From: an uncultured Ruminococcus sp.
Lineage (GTDB): Bacteria; Bacillota; Clostridia; Oscillospirales; CAG-272
DNA: 9,696 bases
NCBI GenBank assembly: GCA_902773455.1
Contig: CACYEW010000128.1
Location: forward strand, 1-9,696
Direction: 5' to 3'
Shown: piece after piece, positions 1 through 5,381 of the stretch
Numbering within the stretch: the stretch's first letter is position 1
Layout of the letters: every line of letters starts with the position of its first letter
Position numbers and translations under genes: made by a program
The notes under the pieces: model-generated
Told to the model about the DNA's origin: nothing
Database searches by the model: none
Seen by the model: the letters and a program-made list of their open reading frames with translations, nothing else

Positions 1-197
1 ACGATACGCTCTTCGCAATGAACGTGATCGAATGTTCAAAAGACCGCGTTCTGTTATCGCTCGATTTCATAAGAGAAGAGAACGGCGAAAAGAAAAACGT
101 CACTTATACGTTCGAGGTCAGGTACGGCGTAAACGATCCTTACGCAGTAACTCTCACCGGCGGCACGTTCGTCACCGACGTCATCTTCGCAGAATAA
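1..197 (+). CDS. Hypothetical protein, C-terminal fragment (5' end outside window)
   Basis: An open frame enters from the left edge (first full codon at 3) and stops at TAA 195-197, giving about 64 residues with no in-frame stop. The fragment is acidic and looks beta-rich, with stretches such as KNVTYTFEVRYG and VTLTGGTFVTDVIFAE. I do not recognise the family. It is taken as coding because the frame is open to the edge, its codon use resembles that of its neighbours, and a strong hairpin terminator begins 5 bases after the stop. An internal ATG at 18-20 lies in this frame but has no clear ribosome site, so the gene most likely began upstream. It converges on the esterase gene at 244-1248. The function is unknown. 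Confidence 0.6.
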   Translation, partial: DTLFAMNVIECSKDRVLLSLDFIREENGEKKNVTYTFEVRYGVNDPYAVTLTGGTFVTDVIFAE

Positions 198-240
198 AAA
201 CGGCTGAGATACGGCTGATCCCGTATCTCAGCTCTTTTAA
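198..240. terminator. Bidirectional intrinsic terminator between convergent genes
   Basis: A perfect 12-bp stem (GCTGAGATACGG at 203-214, its complement at 221-232) closes a 6-base loop. On the plus strand it is followed by TCTTTTAATT. On the minus strand the other side reads CGTTTTTATT. Both directions therefore have a hairpin plus a T-rich tail, which fits shared use by the upstream plus-strand gene and the minus-strand esterase gene. Confidence 0.85.
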
Positions 241-243
241 TTC

Positions 244-1248
244 TCAATTCTCCAAAAGCGATTTCGCCGCTCTTACCGAAAGCTCGGTCTTGCGCGTCGG
301 GTGTATACCGGCGCTTTCACAGACGTCTTTGGATATTACGAGCGAAGCGTGAGCGTCTTTTCGGACGGCGCGTTCCTGCGCGTTCTGTATCGCAGTCCAT
401 CCTTCTGGGTCGTATTCTTTTCTGCCGTCGAAATCGGCGATCTGAATAACGGCGAAGTGAAGAGAAGCGTCGTTCTGCGCTTCGCGTATAACGCGTATCA
501 GGCTCGCCAGTTCTTTATCATAGATCGCGCCTTCCGCGACGGTCGTGTCGCTTTCGCCCTGATACCAGATAACGCCGTTAAAAGAGAACGGCAGTATCTT
601 TGAAAGCATACTTTCATATATGACGCCCGCTTTGTTGAACGCGGCGTAATCGGGGTAGGTGTGATCGATCATCAGTTTATCCGCGTCAAGCTCAAACTCT
701 TTCGCGATTTCAGCGGGAAGCCATGATTCGATAATTGACGCGCCCTGAGCGCACGTTATCACGCCGACGGCCTTGCCGGTAATTTTTCTCGTTTCGCGGC
801 CGGCAAGGTAAGCTATCGCCGACCACGCGCCTACGCCGTCTTTTTTCGCTTCGATCCAGCCGTCACCCGGCTTACACGGGTCGGGCGAGTACCACGGACG
901 TGTAACAAAAAAGCTGCGGAGAAGCGGATCGTCGATATAACCCGACCCCGGCTCGTCGGAAGAGCAAAGCTGAAACTCGGCGTTCGACTGACCTGCAACG
1001 AGATAAACTCTGCCGACGTAAATATTACGCAATACCGTCGTTTGGCCGTCGCCTTCGATCCGCAGCTCGTAAGGACCGCCGGCTTCGGACTCCGGCATCT
1101 CGGCGATCCATTTGCCGCCGGTTGATCTTGCCGTGACCTCCGCGCCGCGGAATCTTACGGTCACGTCGCCTTCGCTCTCGCCGAAAACGCGTATCGGCCT
1201 GTTTTCGGCGAAAATAATATTGTCGGTGAAGATGGAAGCAGGTTTCAT
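244..1248 (-). CDS. Sialate O-acetylesterase-like SGNH/GDSL hydrolase
   Basis: This 334-residue protein belongs to the sialate O-acetylesterase (SASA) branch of SGNH hydrolases, which remove O-acetyl groups from sialic acids or other acetylated sugars. Visible hallmarks are the GQSN block (residues 86-89, Ser88 the likely nucleophile), WYQGES (228-233, an oxyanion/active-site block), and a C-terminal IHP (His316) with Asp308 just before it as possible partner. Residues 10-80 look like a small beta domain that often precedes the catalytic domain. The N-terminus has no hydrophobic signal segment, so the enzyme is probably cytoplasmic and may act on an imported sugar. The ATG start is supported by GAAAGGAT (1256-1263 on the plus-strand numbering) seven bases before it and by a consensus promoter further upstream. 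The natural substrate cannot be read from sequence; xylan- or other glycan-acetyl esterases share these motifs. Confidence 0.85.
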   Translation of the reverse strand: MKPASIFTDNIIFAENRPIRVFGESEGDVTVRFRGAEVTARSTGGKWIAEMPESEAGGPYELRIEGDGQTTVLRNIYVGRVYLVAGQSNAEFQLCSSDEPGSGYIDDPLLRSFFVTRPWYSPDPCKPGDGWIEAKKDGVGAWSAIAYLAGRETRKITGKAVGVITCAQGASIIESWLPAEIAKEFELDADKLMIDHTYPDYAAFNKAGVIYESMLSKILPFSFNGVIWYQGESDTTVAEGAIYDKELASLIRVIREAQNDASLHFAVIQIADFDGRKEYDPEGWTAIQNAQERAVRKDAHASLVISKDVCESAGIHPTRKTELSVRAAKSLLEN

Positions 1249-1277
1249 AATATCTATCCTTTCGGTTTATCAAGGAT

Positions 1278-1306
1278 ATTATATAACGTAAACGCAGATT
1301 TGTCAA
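1278..1306 (-). promoter_or_regulatory. Consensus sigma-A promoter for the esterase gene
   Basis: Read on the minus strand, TTGACA (1301-1306) is separated by exactly 17 bases from TATAAT (1278-1283). Both hexamers match the consensus perfectly. The start of transcription should fall near 1271, giving a leader of about 23 bases that holds the GAAAGGAT ribosome site. No operator-like repeat is evident around it. Confidence 0.88.
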
Positions 1307-1362
1307 TCGGTTCCGCTCAAGTTTGCCCGGATTATATGCAAACAGCCCTTTACGGTATGAAC

Positions 1363-1389
1363 AGAAAAAACCGCCTCGTCGGCGGTTTT
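1363..1389 (-). terminator. Intrinsic terminator of tRNA-Leu
   Basis: On the minus strand the sequence just after the encoded CCA forms a 9-bp stem (AAAACCGCC / GGCGGTTTT, 1367-1375 with 1381-1389) around a 5-base loop. It ends in a run of T. It closes the tRNA transcript before the esterase promoter, so the two minus-strand units are separate. Confidence 0.85.
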
Positions 1390-1390
1390 A

Positions 1391-1475
1391 TGGTGCGAGA
1401 AACGAGACTTGAACTCGTACGGTGTGAACCACACGCCCCTCAAACGTGCGCGTCTGCCAGTTCCGCCACTCTCGC
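1391..1475 (-). tRNA. tRNA-Leu (anticodon GAG), CCA encoded
   Basis: This is an 85-base class II tRNA. The acceptor stem pairs GCGAGAG with TTCTCGC (last pair G-U), the D arm contains TGGCGGAACTGGCAGACGC, and the anticodon stem pairs CACGT with GCGTG. The loop is TTGAGGG, with anticodon GAG at plus-strand positions 1439-1441. A long variable arm (GGT/ACC stem) and a T arm ACGAG-TTCAAGT-CTCGT follow, then a genome-encoded ACCA end. The long variable arm and GAG anticodon identify leucine, reading CUC and CUU codons. It stands alone, with its own promoter and terminator and no neighbouring tRNA in the window. Confidence 0.95.
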
Positions 1476-1508
1476 AAATATGTGTCCTTTCTCAAAACGG
1501 CACGATTT

Positions 1509-1554
1509 ATTATACACAAGAATATCGATTTGTCAAGACTTTTTTTCAAAAAAA
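1509..1554 (-). promoter_or_regulatory. tRNA-Leu promoter with upstream A-tract
   Basis: Read on the minus strand, TTGACA (1531-1536), a 16-base spacer and TATAAT (1509-1514) lie about 34 bases before the mature tRNA 5' end. Immediately upstream sits AAAAAAAG preceded by a T-run (1540-1554), an AT-rich block placed like an UP element for the RNA polymerase alpha subunit. This suits a strong stable-RNA promoter. The hexamers are seen directly; the UP-element role is inferred. Confidence 0.82.
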
Positions 1555-1597
1555 GCAAAATATTTTCTTCAGCTCGCTTTGAGATGCGTCCGTTTTA

Positions 1598-1626
1598 TTG
1601 ACAAACGCGTTTTTTTATGGTATCAT
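1598..1626 (+). promoter_or_regulatory. Promoter of the isomerase/lipoprotein operon
   Basis: TTGACA (1598-1603), a 17-base spacer and TATCAT (1621-1626, one mismatch to TATAAT) lie just upstream of the isomerase ribosome site. Transcription should begin near 1633, leaving a leader of only about 16 bases. It is divergent from the tRNA-Leu promoter, with the two -35 boxes about 61 bases apart. Confidence 0.8.
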
Positions 1627-1638
1627 AAGAAAAAAACC

Positions 1639-1643
1639 AGAGG
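1639..1643 (+). promoter_or_regulatory. Ribosome binding site that fixes the isomerase start
   Basis: AGAGG stands five bases before ATG 1649. The reading frame stays open upstream to a TTG at 1598, but that codon overlaps the promoter -35 box, so the ATG is the credible start. Confidence 0.75.
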
Positions 1644-1648
1644 TCAAT

Positions 1649-2497
1649 ATGAAGATTTGCGCAAGTACGTACAGCTACGGCAGATACAACGCCGAAGGCA
1701 TTGAATTCATGATAAAAAAAGCGAAAGAGTTCGGGTTTGACGGTATTGAGATCGTTGAAGGCACGTTCTCAGGCTCGTCTGATATCGCAGAAGCCGAAAG
1801 AATAAAAGCGCTTTGCGAAAGCGAAGGGCTTGCCGTCGCTTCGCTCTGTACGGGAGCCGACTTTCTTTACGGGGATATAGGCGAAACGGTGAACGGATTA
1901 TGCAGGTCCGTCGATCTTACCGCCGCATACGGCGCGAAGGTCATGCGCCACGACGTCTGCTACGGCTTCCGCGGCGAAAAGACGAAACGCGGCTACGACG
2001 ACGCGCTTCCGAGACTCGTCGAAGGCTGCAAAAGGGTCACGGAATACGCGAAGAGCAAAGGCGTCGTGACCTGCACCGAAAATCACGGTTTTTTCAGTCA
2101 GGACAGTATAAGGGTCGAAAAGCTCGTAAACGCCGTCGGCGACGATAATTTCGGCGCTCTCGTCGATATAGGAAACTTCATGTGCGCCGACGAAGATCCG
2201 AACAAAGCCGTCGGCGTGATGGCGGGCTACGCTCGCCACGTTCACGCAAAAGATTTCTATTTCGTATCCGGGCAGAGCATCGATCCGGGCGAAGGCTTTT
2301 TCAGATCGCGCGCCGGCAATTATCTCAAAGGCGCGATAATCGGTCACGGCGACGCTCACGCCGCTCAAAGCCTCGGCATACTGAAACGCGCCGGTTACGA
2401 CGGCTGGATATCCGTCGAATTCGAAGGCGCCGAAGACAACCTCACCGGTCTTCGCATAGGTCTGAACAACGTGAAAAGATTCTGGGGTATGTTCTGA
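1649..2497 (+). CDS. Sugar phosphate isomerase/epimerase-like TIM-barrel protein
   Basis: This 282-residue protein matches the xylose isomerase-like TIM barrel (AP endonuclease 2 fold) superfamily. The family interconverts sugars or sugar acids using a divalent metal. Recognisable features are the opening KICASTYSYG strand, FGFDGIEIVEG (28-38), and the expected metal-ligand strand ends: Glu144 in CTENHG, Asp173 in LVDIGNF, His199 in RHVHAKDF, and Glu257 in ISVEFEG. No signal peptide is present, so it acts in the cytoplasm. The ATG at 1649 follows a good ribosome site and a promoter. It is the first gene of an operon with a membrane protein (4-base overlap) and a solute-binding lipoprotein, which suggests a role in catabolism of an imported carbohydrate. 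The exact substrate is unknown; inosose dehydratase or hexulose epimerase activities use the same fold. Confidence 0.85.
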   Translation: MKICASTYSYGRYNAEGIEFMIKKAKEFGFDGIEIVEGTFSGSSDIAEAERIKALCESEGLAVASLCTGADFLYGDIGETVNGLCRSVDLTAAYGAKVMRHDVCYGFRGEKTKRGYDDALPRLVEGCKRVTEYAKSKGVVTCTENHGFFSQDSIRVEKLVNAVGDDNFGALVDIGNFMCADEDPNKAVGVMAGYARHVHAKDFYFVSGQSIDPGEGFFRSRAGNYLKGAIIGHGDAHAAQSLGILKRAGYDGWISVEFEGAEDNLTGLRIGLNNVKRFWGMF

Positions 2498-3222
2498 TGA
2501 ATGAGATCAAAAAAGAAGATCTCGAGCAGGAAAAGAAGCTCGGGGAAGAAAAACTGAAAAAAAGAAAAAAGAATATTATCAAAGCGATCGTTATCCTTGC
2601 CGCCGCCGCGCTCGTGATGATAATCGCGTCCGCAATACTGCAGAAAGTGCAGGAAAACAGAAATAAAGAAAAACTATACTCTTACGACCCGCGCACGGGC
2701 GATTACGGCCAGGGCTTCTTCCAGCCGGAAGACGATATCATGAAGGACGCCGATTACGTCGACAAAAACAGGACCGTGAGCTACACTTATCAGGGAGTCG
2801 GCACGGTTTACGCGCTTGACGAAAAAGACACGGTACCCGCCCAGGCGAGACTGTTCATCGATTATTTCAACGCGGCGATAAACGGAGACGGCAAAACGCT
2901 CAACGCCCTGTTTACGGAGGGATATTTCAAAAATAACGGGAAAGAAATCGATAAATATCCCGATAAATTCGCGCAGCAGAAAATATACGCCATGGAAGTC
3001 TCGACGATCGGTTATCCCGAAACGCAGAACACGATCGAAGGCGTTCTAACGCGCGACAGGTTCAAAGTGACTTTCCTTTTGAAAAACAACAACGGTCAGT
3101 TCCGCCCCGATCTTCCCGAGCCGGAGGACGGTACGGTGCCGGTCGTGTTCGAAGTGCTTACGGTAAAGGACAAATCGACGATAAACCACGTATATCTCCT
3201 CAATTATGCGAGAAACGAATAA
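2497..3222 (+). CDS. Single-pass membrane protein of unknown function
   Basis: This 241-residue protein has a highly charged N-terminus (residues 1-26, rich in Lys and Glu). One hydrophobic helix follows (about 27-48, IIKAIVILAAAALVMIIASAIL), then an extracytoplasmic domain of about 190 residues. By the positive-inside rule the Lys/Arg cluster KKRKK keeps the N-terminus inside. The domain contains a helical stretch QARLFIDYFNAAINGDGKTLNALF followed by beta-like strands (VLTRDRFKVTFLLKNNNG, VPVVFEVLTVKD), loosely reminiscent of NTF2-like folds, but I cannot assign a family. The start ATG overlaps the isomerase stop (ATGA at 2497-2500), indicating translational coupling. A frame extending further upstream lies inside the isomerase gene and is ignored. 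Position before a binding lipoprotein suggests a surface-associated role in the same process. Confidence 0.78.
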   Translation: MNEIKKEDLEQEKKLGEEKLKKRKKNIIKAIVILAAAALVMIIASAILQKVQENRNKEKLYSYDPRTGDYGQGFFQPEDDIMKDADYVDKNRTVSYTYQGVGTVYALDEKDTVPAQARLFIDYFNAAINGDGKTLNALFTEGYFKNNGKEIDKYPDKFAQQKIYAMEVSTIGYPETQNTIEGVLTRDRFKVTFLLKNNNGQFRPDLPEPEDGTVPVVFEVLTVKDKSTINHVYLLNYARNE

Positions 3223-3247
3223 GAATTGAATTAAAGAGAGAACAAAA

Positions 3248-4729
3248 ATGAAAAAAACGGTTTGTATTATCTTTGTTTTGCTTCTCACGCTCCCGGCCGC
3301 TTTGATCACCGGATGCGCTGAAAAAAGTCCCTCGGCGGCGACGACCGACAGTTTAAGTACGGAGCAAACGGCGACGGTGCCGGAGGATACGGTCGTAAGC
3401 GACGATCTTCCGGAACGTGATTACGGCGGCAAAACCTTCCGGGTGCTTATTCAACAGGAGGCCGAAATCGATTTCCGCACGGAAGATCACGAAACGGGAA
3501 AATCGGTACACGACGCCGTTCTTCTCAGAAACAACAACGTCAAGGACCGTTTCGGTATCGAATTCGAGATCATTGCCGACACGTATACCGCCGTCAACAG
3601 CAGGATAAAAACGAGCGTGAAGTCGGGATCGGACGATTACGATCTCTGCTTCGTGCATATGGTATCGGGCGCCGCTCTCGCGCAGAGCGGAGAATTACTG
3701 CCGTTTGAAAAACTGTCTTACGTCGATCTTTCGAAGCCCTGGTGGGACAAAGCGGTCAAAAACGGTTTTTCCATAAGAAACAATCTTATGATGGTAAACG
3801 GCGACATAAGCCCGTTCAGCTTCAGCATAACGTCGTGCCTGTATTTCAACAAGACGATGTTCGACAGACTCGATCTGACTTATCCGTACGGGCTTGTTAC
3901 CGAAGGAAAATGGACTCTTGACAGGCTGTATGAGCTTACCAAGGGAGTTACGGCGGATAAAGACGGCGACGGCGTCGTATCGCCGACGAGCACGAGCGAC
4001 GTTTACGGACTCTCGTCGTGGCATCTCGACGTTCCTTACAGCCTCTATTACGCGGCGGGCGGGATGCTCGTCTCGAAAGACGACGAAGACGTTCCGTTCT
4101 ACGATCCTCAGGCCGAACGCGATTCCGGCATATATTCGAAGATATACAACGTCATAATCAAGAATAACGCGTTCTACGCGACGGATATGAGCAATTACGA
4201 TTACGTCACGAAGATGTTTACGGACGGTCGTGCTCTGTTCCTCGATTCGACGCTGAACGCCGCGGACAGTATGCGCGATATGGACGATGAATTCGGCATA
4301 GTTCCGGTCCCGATGCTGAACGAAAACCAAAAGGAGTACAGATCGTTTGTGAACGGCGCTTCAAGCATGGTATGCGTGCCGGCGACCGCGATCGGAAGCG
4401 ATCTTGAATATCTGTCGATCGTCATCGAGGGCATAGCGAGCGAATCGTACCGCGTCGTAACGCCGGAACTGAAGGAAACGTATCTGAAGCGCAAGATCAC
4501 GCGCGACGCCGAATCGGCGGAGATGATAGATTTCGTTGTGAGAAACCGCGTTTTCGATATGGGATACGTTAATCTGTACGACGGAGCGGGCTCGTTTGTC
4601 AAAGAGCTGCTCGGGAAAAAAGCCACCGATATTTCAAGCACGATGGAGACCTATAAAACAAAGTCGGCGAAGAAGATACAGAACATAGTCAAAGCGTTCG
4701 ACAAGAGTCTGGCTAAATCGGGGAAATAA
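3248..4729 (+). CDS. Extracellular solute-binding lipoprotein (ABC-type, family 1-like)
   Basis: This 493-residue lipoprotein begins with a signal peptide: MKK, a hydrophobic core at residues 5-20, and a lipobox ITGC with Cys23 as the lipidated residue. A Ser/Thr/Glu-rich linker (24-55) leads into a binding-protein domain. Typical family text includes YDLCFV (131-136), LYFNKTMFDRL (198-208), YPYGLVTEGKWTLDRLYELTKG (212-233), and a DxDxDG loop (237-242) likely to bind calcium. In this family such proteins capture oligosaccharides for an ABC importer. No permease or ATPase gene follows, so partners must be encoded elsewhere or the protein acts as a sensor or surface binder. A modest purine-rich site (AAAGAGAG, 3233-3240) precedes the ATG, and a 25-base gap separates it from the membrane protein gene. 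It probably shares the 1598 promoter. No strong terminator is seen after it. Confidence 0.87.
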   Translation: MKKTVCIIFVLLLTLPAALITGCAEKSPSAATTDSLSTEQTATVPEDTVVSDDLPERDYGGKTFRVLIQQEAEIDFRTEDHETGKSVHDAVLLRNNNVKDRFGIEFEIIADTYTAVNSRIKTSVKSGSDDYDLCFVHMVSGAALAQSGELLPFEKLSYVDLSKPWWDKAVKNGFSIRNNLMMVNGDISPFSFSITSCLYFNKTMFDRLDLTYPYGLVTEGKWTLDRLYELTKGVTADKDGDGVVSPTSTSDVYGLSSWHLDVPYSLYYAAGGMLVSKDDEDVPFYDPQAERDSGIYSKIYNVIIKNNAFYATDMSNYDYVTKMFTDGRALFLDSTLNAADSMRDMDDEFGIVPVPMLNENQKEYRSFVNGASSMVCVPATAIGSDLEYLSIVIEGIASESYRVVTPELKETYLKRKITRDAESAEMIDFVVRNRVFDMGYVNLYDGAGSFVKELLGKKATDISSTMETYKTKSAKKIQNIVKAFDKSLAKSGK

Positions 4730-4791
4730 ATTTTTAAGATAACTTTTCCAATAAAGTTTACAAATTCATTAAAATTATTTTTTATACCCTC

Positions 4792-4820
4792 TTTACAAAA
4801 CGAAAAAAATGTGATATAAT
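4792..4820 (+). promoter_or_regulatory. Promoter of rpsO-pnp
   Basis: TTTACA (4792-4797), a 17-base spacer and a perfect TATAAT (4815-4820) lie in the AT-rich gap after the lipoprotein gene. Transcription should start near 4827, giving a leader of about 109 bases before rpsO. No comparable promoter is visible between rpsO and pnp, so this one probably serves both genes. Confidence 0.83.
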
Positions 4821-4826
4821 CACAAA

Positions 4827-4935
4827 TCGGTATGGATCTTTACCGTGCGCTGGGCTTGCGGATCAAAGGCATCAAATGCGTCTCACCCGCCGCCTGCTCG
4901 GAGTTACGGAATATATTTTGAAAGGTGATAAAAAA
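4827..4935 (+). promoter_or_regulatory. Structured rpsO leader, candidate S15 autoregulatory RNA
   Basis: The predicted 5' leader contains several possible helices: CGGTA/TACCG (4828-4832 with 4841-4845); GGGC and GCGG (4852-4855, 4858-4861) with GCCT and CCGC (4892-4895, 4887-4890); and an inner GCAT/ATGC hairpin (4869-4872 with 4876-4879). In addition TCACC at 4883-4887 can pair with GGTGA at 4924-4928 inside the Shine-Dalgarno region, and this would compete with the GCGG/CCGC helix. Ribosomal protein S15 is known to repress its own mRNA through leader structures in E. coli and Geobacillus, with shapes that differ by lineage. The pairings were found by eye without energy calculation, so this is a candidate only. 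Confidence 0.42.
4921..4927 (+). promoter_or_regulatory. rpsO ribosome binding site
   Basis: AAAGGTG stands about eight bases before ATG 4936 and selects it over the in-frame ATG at 4876, which has no such site and lies within the leader's inner hairpin. Part of this site is the target of the possible TCACC anti-Shine-Dalgarno pairing. Confidence 0.75.
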
Positions 4936-5199
4936 ATGACCAAAGAAAAGAAACAGGAAATAATCGCTGAGTACAAAACTCACGAGTCCGACACAGGCTC
5001 CCCCGAGGTTCAGATCGCGATACTTACCTACCGCATCAACGAACTCACCGAGCACCTCAAAGCCAACAAACTCGACCATCATTCCAGAAGAGGCATGCTT
5101 AAAATGGTCGGTCACAGAAGAAACCTTCTCGGTTATCTCAAAGATAAGGATATAGAGCGTTACCGCGCGATCATCGGCAAGCTCAACATCAGAAAGTAA
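4936..5199 (+). CDS. rpsO: 30S ribosomal protein S15
   Basis: This 87-residue protein is full length for bacterial S15 (usually 88-89). S15 is a primary binder of the central domain of 16S rRNA (helices 20-22) in 30S assembly and also takes part in a bridge to the 50S subunit. Signature blocks are present: HESDTGSPEVQIAILTYRI in the first half and LDHHSRRGMLKMVGHRRNLLGYL in the second, ending in IGKLNIRK. The start at 4936 gives the canonical MTKEKKQEII N-terminus. It is followed by pnp, a gene order conserved in many bacteria. A promoter and a structured leader lie upstream, so autoregulation by S15 itself is plausible but not proven here. Confidence 0.97.
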   Translation: MTKEKKQEIIAEYKTHESDTGSPEVQIAILTYRINELTEHLKANKLDHHSRRGMLKMVGHRRNLLGYLKDKDIERYRAIIGKLNIRK

Positions 5200-5366
5200 T
5201 ATCAAACCGCCTTCCTCCATACCGGAAGGTATTCGGGGATTTTCCGTGAAAACGGGAAATTCCCGAATTTGATAAAAAAGAAACGCGTCTGCAGTGTAGC
5301 AGTTACTTTCGCGCCCGTATACCGGACCCGAAAGTAAATGTTATGCTTCGGACGTGTTCAAAATAC
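5200..5366 (+). promoter_or_regulatory. rpsO-pnp spacer with serial RNA hairpins
   Basis: Four inverted repeats follow one another. They are CCTTCC/GGAAGG (5210-5215 with 5224-5229); a 17-bp stem with two G-U pairs capped by GAAA (5231-5247 with 5252-5268); a small CTGC/GCAG (5289-5292 with 5299-5302); and TTACTTTCG/CGAAAGTAA (5303-5311 with 5329-5337) with a CCG/CGG inner stem. The long stem is followed by TTTGATAAAAAAG rather than a T-run, so it is a poor intrinsic terminator. In E. coli the same spacer carries an RNase III-cleaved stem through which PNPase controls its own mRNA. A similar processing or stability role here is inference. Confidence 0.55.
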
Positions 5367-5373
5367 AAAGGAG
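5367..5373 (+). promoter_or_regulatory. pnp ribosome binding site
   Basis: AAAGGAG is eight bases before ATG 5382 but only two before ATG 5376, which decides the start in favour of 5382. An earlier in-frame ATG at 5343 has no ribosome site. Confidence 0.85.
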
Positions 5374-5381
5374 AAATGAAA

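Noticed and set aside
1598..1648. In-frame upstream extension of the isomerase from a TTG at 1598
   Set aside because: The TTG is part of the TTGACA -35 box, and the predicted transcript starts after it; ATG 1649 has a ribosome site.
2182..2496. Upstream extension of the membrane protein frame inside the isomerase gene
   Set aside because: The translated text is an Arg/Ser-rich out-of-frame reading of the isomerase; the ATGA overlap start gives a normal membrane protein N-terminus.
3956..3973. DKDGDG loop in the solute-binding protein as an EF-hand or dockerin domain
   Set aside because: A single DxDxDG loop is common inside this binding-protein family; no helix-loop-helix repeat or dockerin duplication is present.
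4741..4790. AT-rich AACTTT/AAAGTT inverted repeat and later T-run as terminator of the lipoprotein operon, and TTTACA-18-TTTATA as a second promoter
   Set aside because: The stem is six weak pairs and the T-run lies 20 bases beyond it; the promoter-like pair is poorer than the one at 4792-4820. Neither is supportable alone.
4876..4935. Extended N-terminus of S15 starting at ATG 4876
   Set aside because: It adds 20 residues not found in S15 proteins, has no ribosome site and lies in the structured leader.
5231..5275. 17-bp hairpin after rpsO read as an intrinsic terminator
   Set aside because: It is followed by TTTGATAAAAAAG rather than a T-run, and no promoter for pnp is seen downstream, so readthrough into pnp is needed.
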